Assembly (NCBI GenBank): GCA_024275635.1
Contig: JAJRYT010000062.1
Span: 1 to 45,647 of the forward strand
Direction: 5' to 3'
DNA: 45,647 nt
Source of the DNA: Chloroflexota bacterium
GTDB lineage: Bacteria; Chloroflexota; Anaerolineae; Promineifilales; Promineifilaceae
This document shows, one piece after another, positions 33,153 to 41,483 of the stretch (positions are counted from its first letter, which is position 1; each line of letters starts with the position of its first letter). The position numbers and the translations under genes are program-made. The notes beneath the pieces are model-generated. The model had not been told where the DNA came from. It saw only the letters and a list, made by a program, of their open reading frames with translations, and did not search any database.

Positions 33153-34529
33153 TTAAGCAAGCGGTTTCAAATCATCTAAAATCCAGGGCATCAACTCAGC
33201 CACAGTAGGATGGGTTAGAACAGCCTTGCGAAACAGCTTGTAAGATTGTTTGGTATACATGAACGTGGTAAACATATTGATAATCTCATCACCGCCCACG
33301 CCGAGAATAGCCGCGCCCAGAAATTCTTCCGTATCCGCATCTACCAAAATTTTGACCAGACCCGCCTTCTCATCCTTTTCCCTGGCCCGCGAGATATGTT
33401 TCATTGGTCGGACAGCCATTAACACCGGGCGGCCGCTGGCCCGCGCTTCCTTCTCGCTCATCCCCACCCGCCCCAAAGGGGGATCAATGAACATAGCATA
33501 GGTTGGAACCCGCTGCGAGAGGGCGCGATCATCGCTGCCGTTGTAATAATCCCAAAAAATCTCGCCATCATTGACCGATGTATGGGTGAACGCCCCTTCG
33601 CCATTGATGTCGCCCACAGCAAAAATGTGGGGCGCGTTTGTCTGCATCACGTCATTAACTTGGATGTAGCCGCGCTCGTTGACGGCAACGCCAGCCGCTT
33701 CCAGATTGAGGCGGTCGCTGTTGGGAATGCGGCCGACAGCCAGCAACAAATGTGTCCCCTGCACTTGCTGCGCCTGGCCGTCCTGCTCAAAGAAAACATC
33801 TATTTGCTGCGGCGCTTCTTGCGCCAATCGTTTCACATTAGCCCCTAGATGAATGGTAATGTCTTCACTTTCTAAAATCTCTTTTGTGGCCGCGGCAATG
33901 TCGGCATCTTCGCGGAACATAAGCTGGGACGCAGCCTCTATGATGGTGACTTCGCTGCCCAGACGGCGAAATGCCTGGGCAAATTCCAGGCCGATGTAGC
34001 TGCCGCCCACAATAACAAGGTGGGGAGGCAGCGCTTCCAGATCAAGCAGGCGGGCGTTGTCCAGCCAATCCACTTCATCAAGGCCAGGGATGGGGAAAAT
34101 ACGCGCCCGGCCGCCGGCATTGATCACAATCGTCTCCCCCTCTATCAAGTCATCGCCAACCTGCACGGTATGCGGTCCGGCAAAAGTGGCAAAACCGGCA
34201 TAAACCGTTACGTTGTCCATGCCGCGCAGCCAGTTCTCCATCCCGTGACTGGCGCCGTGCCGCATCTTGTTTTGGCGTTCCATCACTTTGGCAAAATCAA
34301 TACTAATTTCACCGGTAATAACGCCAAAATCGGCGCCGCGCCGGGCCATGTGCGCCGCCCGCGCGCTGGCTACTATTGTTTTGGTGGGCGTACAACCGTA
34401 ATTGACACAACTGCCGCCAAAACGGCCGCCTTCCACAATCGCCACTGATTTACCTGCTTTAATCAGTCGGGGGACAACGGTTCCTGTTGCCTGGCCTGTG
34501 CCTATCCAAATTACGTCATATTTTCCCAT
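33153..34529 (-). CDS. Mercuric reductase-like FAD-dependent disulfide oxidoreductase
   Basis: A 458-residue class I pyridine-nucleotide disulfide oxidoreductase. FAD-binding G-x-G-x-x-x at the N-terminus (W-I-G-T-G-Q-A-T-G), redox pair C-V-N-Y-G-C (about 42-47), NAD(P)-binding G-G-S-Y-I-G-L-E (about 175), the A-V-G-D-I-N-G FAD site (about 300) and the dimerisation domain with H-P-T (catalytic His) at about 445. It lacks the N-terminal HMA domain and the C-terminal Cys pair of true MerA, so it belongs to the broad 'mercuric reductase-like' group of uncertain substrate. No mer operon genes are near. It is the first gene of a two-gene unit with the SDR. Confidence 0.88.
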   Translation of the reverse strand: MGKYDVIWIGTGQATGTVVPRLIKAGKSVAIVEGGRFGGSCVNYGCTPTKTIVASARAAHMARRGADFGVITGEISIDFAKVMERQNKMRHGASHGMENWLRGMDNVTVYAGFATFAGPHTVQVGDDLIEGETIVINAGGRARIFPIPGLDEVDWLDNARLLDLEALPPHLVIVGGSYIGLEFAQAFRRLGSEVTIIEAASQLMFREDADIAAATKEILESEDITIHLGANVKRLAQEAPQQIDVFFEQDGQAQQVQGTHLLLAVGRIPNSDRLNLEAAGVAVNERGYIQVNDVMQTNAPHIFAVGDINGEGAFTHTSVNDGEIFWDYYNGSDDRALSQRVPTYAMFIDPPLGRVGMSEKEARASGRPVLMAVRPMKHISRAREKDEKAGLVKILVDADTEEFLGAAILGVGGDEIINMFTTFMYTKQSYKLFRKAVLTHPTVAELMPWILDDLKPLA

Positions 34530-34625
34530 TGTTTATCTCCTGTAAGCTATTGAATCTCTATTGTACTCTAGTACCGTAACTTTCTAAAAATGTAGGACGA
34601 TTTGGTAAATCGCGTGGCCTGTGGT

Positions 34626-35210
34626 TTATTGGCGGCTGGAAAGAAGCTGAATGGTCTGAAAGTCAATCACGGCCGTTTCCCCAAAACTCTCAACCACCAG
34701 CCCAATTTGACCCGAAATATCGGCGATTTCCCCTTCCCAGAGCCATTCCCGGTTGATGCGGGCCGTGACTCGGCCATCAATCACATCCAACCAAATCTCA
34801 TTGGCATCTGGCCGCACGTGAGGCCAGGGGCGGAAGGGTAAACGATGTATGATGAATGATGGATGGACTTCGGCAATGCCGGTGTAACCGAGGGGAGAAG
34901 CGATGACGGCCAGATAATCGTCGTCGCTGCCGAGAGCCAACCCATAAACGATGTCGGTTTCGCCGCTTTGGTAGGCGGCTTGGAGGCGCAGGCTGTAGGC
35001 TTCGTCCGGCGTCGTCTCATCAAGCCAGACGATCCGGCGGGTGTGGGTCGGAATGATTTGTCGGGTTAACGGCCGTTCCCACTGCAAAGTTCCCACTGGT
35101 TGGGGATCGAACATACCGGAAAGGATGAGGATGATGGCAACAACGGCCGTTCCCGCCAACAAGCCACTCAGCCACCGTAACCAACGCGCTTGCGCCTCCA
35201 TAACAGCCAT
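34626..35210 (-). CDS. Hypothetical N-terminally anchored extracytoplasmic protein
   Basis: A 194-residue protein with one transmembrane helix (about 14-33: L-S-G-L-L-A-G-T-A-V-V-A-I-I-L-I-L-S) and a beta-rich outer domain. Segments such as Y-S-L-R-L-Q-A-A-Y-Q-S-G-E-T-D-I-V-Y-G-L-A-L and F-Q-T-I-Q-L suggest a jelly-roll/LamG-like fold, as in 3-keto-disaccharide hydrolase or concanavalin-type domains. No catalytic residue can be pointed to. It is divergent from the enoyl-CoA hydratase gene, from which it is separated by pyrimidine-rich 'cacttccc' words (35247-35315). Confidence 0.65.
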   Translation of the reverse strand: MAVMEAQARWLRWLSGLLAGTAVVAIILILSGMFDPQPVGTLQWERPLTRQIIPTHTRRIVWLDETTPDEAYSLRLQAAYQSGETDIVYGLALGSDDDYLAVIASPLGYTGIAEVHPSFIIHRLPFRPWPHVRPDANEIWLDVIDGRVTARINREWLWEGEIADISGQIGLVVESFGETAVIDFQTIQLLSSRQ

Positions 35211-35329
35211 AGTCTAACCCGCCATCCCCCAAACCGCTAACTCCCCCCTTCACTTTTCACTCCCCACTTTGCACTCTGCACTTCCCACTTCCCCTTGCCA
35301 CTTCTCCACTTGCCCACTAAACTCCCCCC

Positions 35330-36118
35330 ATGACAAACAGCATTGTATGCGATGTAAAAGACAACATTGCCATCCTGCGCGTTAATCGGCCTGAGGTGCG
35401 AAATGCGCTCAATTGGGCGGCCCAGGAAAAGTTTGCCGCGGCGGTGACGGCCGTTTCCCAAACCCCGGCCATCCGCGTCCTCATCATCACCGGAACCGGC
35501 AGCCAGGCATTCGTTGCCGGCGGCGATATAAAGGAACTCAGCCGTCGCCCGGAAAAGGCAAGCGGAGAACGATTAAATCAGGTCATGGGGGATGCTTTAA
35601 CCCAGCTGACACAGCTTCCCATCCCCGTCATCGCCGCCGTTAATGGGGACGCCTTCGGCGGCGGCTGTGAAATTCTAACCGCCTGCGATTTGCGTCTCGC
35701 TGCCGCGCACGCCCGCTTCTCGTTCGCCGAGGTCAAAGTGGGGCTAACTACAGGTTGGGGCGGCACAGCGCGGCTGGCGCGCCTCATCGGGCAAAGCCGG
35801 GCGATGGAACTCCTGCTTACCTCCCGCCTGTTTGATGTTATGGAGGCGCAGGAATCAGGGTTGATCCATCGCATTGCGCCTGCAGGCGAAGCCATACTTG
35901 ACCATGCCCGCGGCTGGGCGCAGGAACTGGCGGCGCTGCCCAAAGCCGCCCTGGCCGCTACGAAACTGCTCGTCCACCATGCCGCCCATCATTCGCTGGC
36001 CGAAACGCGGCAGACTGAGAGGGAACAATTCATCAATTTATGGCCGCAAGCCGACCATCTGGAAGCGATGACGGCATTTGTGGAAAAACGGAAACCGGTA
36101 TTTAATCGCCGCGAGTAA
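35330..36118 (+). CDS. Enoyl-CoA hydratase/isomerase family protein
   Basis: A 262-residue crotonase-fold enzyme. The oxyanion-hole segment is A-F-V-A-G-G-D-I-K-E-L, and the active-site region is N-G-D-A-F-G-G-G-C-E-I-L-T-A-C-D (Glu at about 116). The second catalytic Glu position is in F-S-F-A-E-V-K-V-G-L, where the usual P-E is A-E. Hence hydration of enoyl-CoA in fatty-acid or branched-chain breakdown is likely, with isomerase or other crotonase activities possible. The C-terminal helical domain is complete. It ends 8 bp before the methyltransferase gene, so the two are co-transcribed. Confidence 0.9.
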   Translation: MTNSIVCDVKDNIAILRVNRPEVRNALNWAAQEKFAAAVTAVSQTPAIRVLIITGTGSQAFVAGGDIKELSRRPEKASGERLNQVMGDALTQLTQLPIPVIAAVNGDAFGGGCEILTACDLRLAAAHARFSFAEVKVGLTTGWGGTARLARLIGQSRAMELLLTSRLFDVMEAQESGLIHRIAPAGEAILDHARGWAQELAALPKAALAATKLLVHHAAHHSLAETRQTEREQFINLWPQADHLEAMTAFVEKRKPVFNRRE

Positions 36119-36126
36119 AGTATGTC

Positions 36127-36897
36127 ATGTACGATCAATTTGCGCATTACTACGACTTAACTCACGCTGATTTGACGGAAGACCTGGATTTCATTCTGGC
36201 GCTGGCCCGGCAAACTGGAGGGGCTGTATTGGAGTTGGGCTGCGGCAGCGGCCGTGTTCTACTGCCCCTGTCCCGCGCCGGTCACATGGTTACCGGGGTT
36301 GATAATTCAACAGCGATGCTGGCCCGCGCCCGCGCGCATCTAGCGGCGGAAACGCGCGCCGTCCAAAGCCGGGTCACGCTGGTGGAAGCGGATATGGCTG
36401 AGTTGGCGCTGGCCGGACAAAACGGCCGTTTCTCCCTGGCCATCATCCCCTACAACACCTTCATGCACCTGGATTCGGCCCAAAAAACGGCCTCTTTGCA
36501 GCGAATTGGGGACTATTTGGGGGAAAACGGCCGTTTATTCATTGACCTCATCAACCCCTTGGCCATCGCCCAAACAGCCAACGACCAGACACTGACCCTG
36601 GAAAACAGCTTCACCGATCCCGAAACAGGCCATACTGTCCTGCAAATGACCGCTAACCAACTAGACGAAGCCGCCCAAATTTTATACATCACCTGGGTAT
36701 ACGACGCCACCCCCGCTGCCGGCGGCCCTGTCCACCGCGCCATCGCCAGGGCCGCTTACCATTACCTCTACCCCCACCAAATCGAGTTGCTGCTGCACGA
36801 AACAGGCTTCAAGTTAGAATCGTTAGCCGGAAGCTACGACCATGCCCCCTTCACCGAAGAAAGCGAACGCATCCTCATCACGGCCGTACATCACTGA
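36127..36897 (+). CDS. SAM-dependent class I methyltransferase
   Basis: A 256-residue cytosolic methyltransferase. Motif I is V-L-E-L-G-C-G-S-G-R-V-L (about 36-47), beta-2 ends G-V-D-N-S, and the motif IV position is L-A-I-I-P-Y-N-T-F-M-H-L (about 100). Resembles the methyltransferase 25 group with a C-terminal beta-strand extension; substrate not deducible. Two ACGGCCGT octamers read N-G-R-F and N-G-R-L, different from the T-A-V frame found elsewhere. It follows the hydratase gene at 8 bp. Confidence 0.87.
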   Translation: MYDQFAHYYDLTHADLTEDLDFILALARQTGGAVLELGCGSGRVLLPLSRAGHMVTGVDNSTAMLARARAHLAAETRAVQSRVTLVEADMAELALAGQNGRFSLAIIPYNTFMHLDSAQKTASLQRIGDYLGENGRLFIDLINPLAIAQTANDQTLTLENSFTDPETGHTVLQMTANQLDEAAQILYITWVYDATPAAGGPVHRAIARAAYHYLYPHQIELLLHETGFKLESLAGSYDHAPFTEESERILITAVHH

Positions 36898-36938
36898 GCA
36901 ATGATTAACAAAAAACCATCCCCCATTCCTCATCCTCT

Positions 36939-37928
36939 TCACAGCGCCACGCGAACATCTGGCTTTGTTTGCGCTTCGGCTAATCCCAAACGTACAAAAA
37001 CCAACGGTCCATAATATCCCACCCACAATAAAAGCAGCGTATAACGCACAATCCGTAAAAACAGCGCCAGCCAAAGCGGGTCAGTCGGGAAAATTATTTT
37101 GAGACCGGCCCAAAGTCCAACCGTGACAACCATGCCGACAAGATAGCGAACGATGCGTTTCCAAACGGCGCCGCCTGATTTGAAGCAAACGCGGCTGGCT
37201 TCCAGATTGACGCCGATGCCCAATCCCAACAAGGAACCAAAAGCAGTGGCCATAGCTTCAATTCCCTCTAATTCAGCGTCGGGGATAAATTTCGCCCAGG
37301 AAACGGCCGTATCCGGTTCCCCAATAAACAACCGCACAACCATATAAACCAGCGCCAGCCCCAGCGGAACCAGAATCGCAGCCAGCAACCGCTGTCCCAG
37401 AATACGCTTAGAAAACTGCACCGCCCAGTACCGCCGCCAAACAAAATAGCCAACCAACACAACAGCGCCAACCAGATACCCGGCCGCCACATCATGTACA
37501 AAATGAACGCCCAAATAAATTCGGCTCAACCCCATCGCCACAATCATAAATAACGCCAACAACGTCATCCAACGCCGCTTAAGCCAAAAGGCCAACAAAC
37601 CATAAAAAACCATCGCCGATTCCGTATGGCCGCTAGGCACACCATAACTCACCTCCTTCCCCAAACCAACGCTGCTATCCAGCCAAAAAGGGCGCGGGCC
37701 GCGAAATGAATGCTTCCCCAGCGAATTCAACCCGTGCGCGGCCAAAAAGACATACGCTAAATGTTTCCCCAAACGCTTATCAAGACACCAATAAATGAGC
37801 GGCAGCCATACCAGATAAAACTCTTCCTGCCCCAACAAGCTGATGAAACGGAAAAACTCCGCCAATTGTGGATAGGCAATCTGCCACTGCCGCGCTACTT
37901 CCAGGCCAAAATCAAAAAACGGTTCCAT
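36939..37928 (-). CDS. PAP2-family membrane phosphatase
   Basis: A 329-residue integral membrane protein with about eight helices. The three-part phosphatase signature is complete: K-H-S-F-R-G-P-R-P (about 72-80), P-S-G-H-T-E (about 97-102) and S-R-I-Y-L-G-V-H-F-V-H-D (about 135-146), with the catalytic His residues. Such enzymes remove phosphate from phosphatidic acid, undecaprenyl diphosphate or similar lipids. The C-terminal half (about 200-329) adds hydrophobic helices beyond the standard domain, unassigned. Located next to divergent regulatory genes, without lipid-synthesis neighbours. Confidence 0.9.
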   Translation of the reverse strand: MEPFFDFGLEVARQWQIAYPQLAEFFRFISLLGQEEFYLVWLPLIYWCLDKRLGKHLAYVFLAAHGLNSLGKHSFRGPRPFWLDSSVGLGKEVSYGVPSGHTESAMVFYGLLAFWLKRRWMTLLALFMIVAMGLSRIYLGVHFVHDVAAGYLVGAVVLVGYFVWRRYWAVQFSKRILGQRLLAAILVPLGLALVYMVVRLFIGEPDTAVSWAKFIPDAELEGIEAMATAFGSLLGLGIGVNLEASRVCFKSGGAVWKRIVRYLVGMVVTVGLWAGLKIIFPTDPLWLALFLRIVRYTLLLLWVGYYGPLVFVRLGLAEAQTKPDVRVAL

Positions 37929-38281
37929 CCCGTTCCTCCTTGTTTATGGGGAAAACAAAGTCAATTCATGACAACCCTCCCAGAGGTTGACCTGACAAAA
38001 ACAGCGAATCACTCGTGAACCTCCGGGGGATGCCTGGTTACATCAATTCAATTGTTGCCAACAAGTTAATGAAAGGCCGGCTTGCATCCGTGAGGAAAAG
38101 CCGGACAAAATCATTCTCTTCCCATACAAATTGTAACCCCCATTGCGCCAAACCGCTACACCTCGCCCTTCAATTTCAAAACGTACCTACCATCTCCTGG
38201 TTTGCGCCTGGGTAAGGGCCGACTATAATTTGACATTATCAGCGCTTAATTTTCTAAGAGCGCTTTATAAACGGAGGCATT
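37929..38281. other. Intergenic region with CCTCC-type repeats and the response-regulator promoter
   Basis: Two related pieces, ACCCTCCCAGAGGTT (37975-37989) and GTGAACCTCCGGGGGATGCC (38015-38034), belong to the CCTCC/GGAGG repeat family. TTTGCG (38201-38206), 17 bp, TATAAT (38224-38229) is a plausible promoter for the response regulator, with its GGAGG at about 38273-38277 before the ATG. Nothing else is recognised. Confidence 0.55.
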
Positions 38282-38959
38282 ATGACCGCTCGAATTTTAG
38301 TGATTGAAGATGAAGATCGCATTCGGGAATTTATCAACCGCGGCTTAAATTATGAAGGGTATCGCGTAGATACCGCGGCCTACGGCCAAACTGGACTGGA
38401 TTTAGCCCGTGAAAACCCGCCCGACCTCGTCCTGCTCGACTTGATGCTGCCCGGTATAGATGGGCTAGAAGTATGCCGTCGCCTTCGCGCTGCCAGCGAT
38501 GTCCCTATCCTGATGTTGACAGCCAAAGAAACCATTGAAGACCGGGTCATAGGATTGGATGCTGGCGCCGACGACTACCTGGTTAAACCATTTGCCTTTG
38601 ATGAACTGATGGCTCGTGTGCGCGCCTTGCTGCGCCGCTTGCAGCCAACCAAACCCCAGGTGTACCGTTTTGACGACCTGGAGTTGGATACAGGCACGCG
38701 GCAGGGCCGGCGGGGCGACCGCACATTCGATCTAACCGCCAAAGAGTATGAACTGCTAGAACTGTTTATGCGCCACCCCCGCCAGGTGCTAACCCGCGAA
38801 GTCATTTTTGACCATGTTTGGGATTATGACTTTGGCGGCGAAAGTAACATCATTGAAGTATATGTGCGTTATTTACGCCAAAAGACAGAATCTAATGAAC
38901 TTCCACGACTCATCCATACAGTACGCGGGATTGGCTATGTCTTGCGCGAAGAGTCTTAA
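38282..38959 (+). CDS. OmpR/PhoB-family response regulator
   Basis: A 225-residue transcription regulator. Receiver domain: acidic pair in V-I-E-D-E-D (9-12), phospho-acceptor Asp53 (L-L-D-L-M-L-P-G), Thr in M-L-T-A-K, Lys in Y-L-V-K-P-F. The C-terminal winged helix (about 128-222) has [14 protein letters not shown] and R-G-I-G-Y-V-L-R. It forms a two-component pair with the following kinase, possibly controlling envelope genes such as the nearby PspC or the PAP2 phosphatase; that target assignment is inference only. Confidence 0.95.
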   Translation: MTARILVIEDEDRIREFINRGLNYEGYRVDTAAYGQTGLDLARENPPDLVLLDLMLPGIDGLEVCRRLRAASDVPILMLTAKETIEDRVIGLDAGADDYLVKPFAFDELMARVRALLRRLQPTKPQVYRFDDLELDTGTRQGRRGDRTFDLTAKEYELLELFMRHPRQVLTREVIFDHVWDYDFGGESNIIEVYVRYLRQKTESNELPRLIHTVRGIGYVLREES

Positions 38960-38966
38960 AAAGTAG

Positions 38967-39011
38967 CAAAGTTACAGAATGGCAAAGTAGAAAAGTAACT
39001 CTGTAACTTTG
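38967..39011. repeat. Inverted repeat between response regulator and kinase
   Basis: CAAAGTTACAG (38967-38977) and CTGTAACTTTG (39001-39011), 11-bp perfect arms with a 23-nt loop of similar 'aaagta' words. The TTG at 39009 that would give the longest kinase frame is part of the right arm. Confidence 0.8.
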
Positions 39012-39041
39012 TCCCTTTACGACCCTACACCCCTTAATTCT

Positions 39042-40502
39042 GTGTCCATTCAAAAACGTCTGCTCTTAATTTATACTATCATTTTTTCGGCCGCGTTTTT
39101 CCTGGCGTCGCTCATTGTTTATTGGCTGCCCAGTAATCAACTGCTGGCCGAAATTGACCGCGCCCTGACAGCCTTGGCCGATGAGGTACGTCCCGAAAAC
39201 ACAATTCTGGTTCCCGGCGGTATTTTTCGTATTACCATTCCCCAAGACCTGGCGACATTGGAAACGGCATCTACGTTTATGATGATTATTAGTGTTGATG
39301 GGGATGTGTTAGCGCGGTCTAATAATCTGGTTGGGTACAATGATTACCTGGACCCGGACGGCCGTCGCACCGATAAAAAGTTCAGCCTGGTACGGCACGG
39401 AGACACACTTCTCCGCGTTCTGACAGCGCCAATTATTTTGGATAGTCAGGGCGAGCAGCGGATTGTTGGTCATCTACAAGTGGCCCGATTACTGGACACG
39501 TATGAAAGCTTTAATCGCCTCATATTTATTGCGTTGTTGATTGGCCTGGGCGCGGCGGCGGCATCTTTGGTTTTGGCTGTGGGATTAACGCCCAGTTTAT
39601 TTAAGCCTTTGGACGATATCGCCACGGTTGCCCGCCAAATCACCAAAGCTGATGATTTGGGGCGGCGTGTGCCGGACACAGGGCGTACAGATGAAATTGG
39701 CGATCTGGCGCGGGCGTTTAACCAAACGCTGGAACGGCTGGAACGGCTATTTCAAACCCAACAGCGGCTGCTGGCCGACGTATCACATGAACTGCGGACT
39801 CCGTTAACGGCCGTTCGTGGCAACATAGACCTCATGCGCCGCATGAACAAAGCCGATCCGGAATCATTGGCCATCGTTCAGGAAGAAGTAGACCGCATGA
39901 CCCGATTAGTAGGCGACTTACTGCTTTTGGCCCGCGCCGACGCCGGCGGGCAACCGCTGCAGATGACCCCCATTGAACTTGATGATCTCTTCTTTGAAGT
40001 TTACCGAAAGGTAAGGGTGTTAAGCAGCGCCGTGACCGTTACAGTCGTCAGTATAGACCAGGTTTGCATCCTCGGCGACGCGGATCGGCTCAAACAACTT
40101 TTCATCATCCTCATTGATAACGCCCTCAAATACACCCCGGAAGGAGGCGAGGTTCGTCTCAGCCTTTCCAAGACAGACCTTTGGGCACGTGTCCTCATTA
40201 GCGATACCGGTATAGGTATTCCCGATGAAGACCAGCCCCATATTTTCGATCGTTTCTACCGGGTAGATAAAGCGCGGAGCCGATCTCAAGGCGGTTCAGG
40301 ATTGGGCCTATCCATCGCCAAATGGATTGTCAAAGCGCATGGGGGCGAAATTTATGTCACCAGCGAGGTAGGCAAAGGAACTACTTTTGCCATTGCTTTG
40401 CCGGTATTGGTTGACCAAACGGCCGTTGAGTCTGATGACGAGACAGAAAGCACACGTCCTGGACGGCGTTTGCTGGGCGCCACGTTGCGACGCCGCGCAT
40501 AA
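39042..40502 (+). CDS. Membrane sensor histidine kinase (HAMP-HisKA-HATPase)
   Basis: A 486-residue kinase. Two transmembrane helices (about 7-28 and 160-183) frame an extracytoplasmic sensor of about 130 residues, followed by a HAMP linker, the phospho-acceptor D-V-S-H-E-L-R-T-P (His249) and an ATPase domain with N-box (I-D-N-A-L-K-Y-T-P), G1 (S-D-T-G-I-G-I-P), F-box and G2 (G-G-S-G-L-G-L). The C-terminal tail is Arg/Glu-rich. The frame is open from a TTG at 39009, but that codon sits in a repeat arm; the GTG at 39042 (M-S-I-Q-K-R-L-L-L-I) gives the usual start just before helix 1. Shine-Dalgarno is weak for both. Confidence 0.93.
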   Translation: MSIQKRLLLIYTIIFSAAFFLASLIVYWLPSNQLLAEIDRALTALADEVRPENTILVPGGIFRITIPQDLATLETASTFMMIISVDGDVLARSNNLVGYNDYLDPDGRRTDKKFSLVRHGDTLLRVLTAPIILDSQGEQRIVGHLQVARLLDTYESFNRLIFIALLIGLGAAAASLVLAVGLTPSLFKPLDDIATVARQITKADDLGRRVPDTGRTDEIGDLARAFNQTLERLERLFQTQQRLLADVSHELRTPLTAVRGNIDLMRRMNKADPESLAIVQEEVDRMTRLVGDLLLLARADAGGQPLQMTPIELDDLFFEVYRKVRVLSSAVTVTVVSIDQVCILGDADRLKQLFIILIDNALKYTPEGGEVRLSLSKTDLWARVLISDTGIGIPDEDQPHIFDRFYRVDKARSRSQGGSGLGLSIAKWIVKAHGGEIYVTSEVGKGTTFAIALPVLVDQTAVESDDETESTRPGRRLLGATLRRRA

Positions 40503-40534
40503 ACACGTCGGCGAGGGCCAAACGGTTAGAAACC

Positions 40535-40686
40535 GTTCGTTATTAACTTAGCGCTTTGGTCATTTGTCATCCGTATTCCGTGGTCCGTAATCCGTTATTC
40601 GCCTGGTGACGGAACACGGTTTACGGAACACGGGACACGAAATACGGTTTACGAAAACCGGGAAGTTATTTCCGAACGCTCCCTTA
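40535..40686 (-). repeat. Dispersed element A, copy 2 (inverted)
   Basis: Read on the minus strand it begins AAGGGAGCGTTCGGAAATAA, continues CTTCCCGGTTTTCGTAAACC and ends GACCAAAGCGCTAAGTTAAT-AACGAACG. It matches copy 1 (20241-20434) at both ends; the core words (TCCGTAATCC, GGAACACGG) differ in number and sequence. Confidence 0.85.
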
Positions 40687-40704
40687 GCATATGACGTTAG
40701 TCTA

Positions 40705-40737
40705 TTTCCCCGGAAACTTAGAGTTTCCGGGGAAATG
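40705..40737. repeat. Perfect 15-bp inverted repeat with 3-nt loop behind the PspC gene
   Basis: Arms 40705-40719 (ATTTCCCCGGAAACT) and 40723-40737 around TAG. It lies 5 bp beyond the PspC stop and could end its transcript, although no T-run follows. Same build as at 1271-1303 and 45583-45613. Confidence 0.75.
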
Positions 40738-40742
40738 TCATT

Positions 40743-41165
40743 TTACGCGCGGCGGCGGGACAGCATGTAAATACCCGTTCCAATGATCAGAAACGGCCAG
40801 AATACGTTACTTACCCATCCCATCCAACCAAATTGATTGAATAAGAAATAAATGCCTAGCAATATAAGGATGATACCCACCGTGTTAGGGCGGCCGAATC
40901 GGCCCATATTGCTGGAAACAGTCTGACTCATCTCTTCAATATTGTCATGAATAACGTCCACTCCCATTTTGTCTGCACGCGCCTCGGACGGCATAATGAC
41001 CCATAGAATCAAGTAAATGGGAAAGCCAATGCCACTGGCAAAAACCAGGACGACAAATGCCAGACGAACCAAAACAGAATCAATGTTCAGGTAAGCGGCT
41101 ATACCGCCACAAACACCGGCAATCATCCTGTCGGCTTCACTTCGTGTTAATTTTGTATCAGGCAT
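40743..41165 (-). CDS. PspC-domain membrane protein
   Basis: A 140-residue membrane protein. The N-terminal PspC domain shows L-T-R-S-E-A-D-R-M-I-A-G-V-C-G-G-I-A-A-Y (about 5-24) and the helix F-V-V-L-V-F-A-S-G-I-G-F-P-I-Y-L-I-L-W-V-I-M-P. A second part (about 95-136) has two short hydrophobic helices ending in R-R-R-A, like the LiaF/DUF5668 membrane domain. Such proteins take part in envelope-stress sensing. ATG 41165 is chosen because GGAGG precedes it by 8 bp; an extension to 41234 would run through a CCTCC/GGAGG repeat. Neighbouring two-component genes may belong to the same response. Confidence 0.87.
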   Translation of the reverse strand: MPDTKLTRSEADRMIAGVCGGIAAYLNIDSVLVRLAFVVLVFASGIGFPIYLILWVIMPSEARADKMGVDVIHDNIEEMSQTVSSNMGRFGRPNTVGIILILLGIYFLFNQFGWMGWVSNVFWPFLIIGTGIYMLSRRRA

Positions 41166-41233
41166 GATAAAAACCTCCGTTGTTTGAATCTGTGGTCTAT
41201 ACGCCGCCGCTTTTTGGAAGTTGCACATAAGCA

Positions 41234-41247
41234 TCCTCCCGGAGGTT
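41234..41247. repeat. CCTCCCGGAGG repeat in the PspC leader
   Basis: ATCCTCCCGGAGGTT, followed by a second GAGCCTCC word at 41259-41266. It is the same family as 20007-20074 and 37975-38034 and lies in the 5' leader of the PspC gene. Confidence 0.5.
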
Positions 41248-41348
41248 CAGTTGATGTGAGCCTCCAAGAAAGTTCGTGGTTACGGTCGCGCCTAAATGAG
41301 AATCATCTCTATTTTACCTGTGCGGCTGGCTTCTGGCTTCGTTTTTGC

Positions 41349-41453
41349 TATACTGCCCAATAATTACGAGATTCATTGTTATGAATGACCAGCGGGGATT
41401 AAGCGATTAAGGGACGGGTACATTATCGTTTCTCTTAATCGCCTGATCCCCGC
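41349..41453 (+). promoter_or_regulatory. Promoter and structured leader of the Nudix gene
   Basis: TATACT at 41349-41354 is a likely -10. Downstream a long imperfect hairpin forms: GCGGGGAT (41392-41399) with ATCCCCGC (41446-41453), and GCGATTAAG (41403-41411) with CTTAATCGC (41434-41442), separated by a 3/3 internal loop. It would lie in the leader about 30 nt before the start codon. Confidence 0.45.
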
Positions 41454-41483
41454 ATTTGGCGAAAGAGGCAACCAGCATCTAAA

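Noticed and set aside
33153..34529. Calling this gene merA and the region a mercury-resistance locus
   Set aside because: The HMA domain, C-terminal Cys pair and other mer genes are missing.
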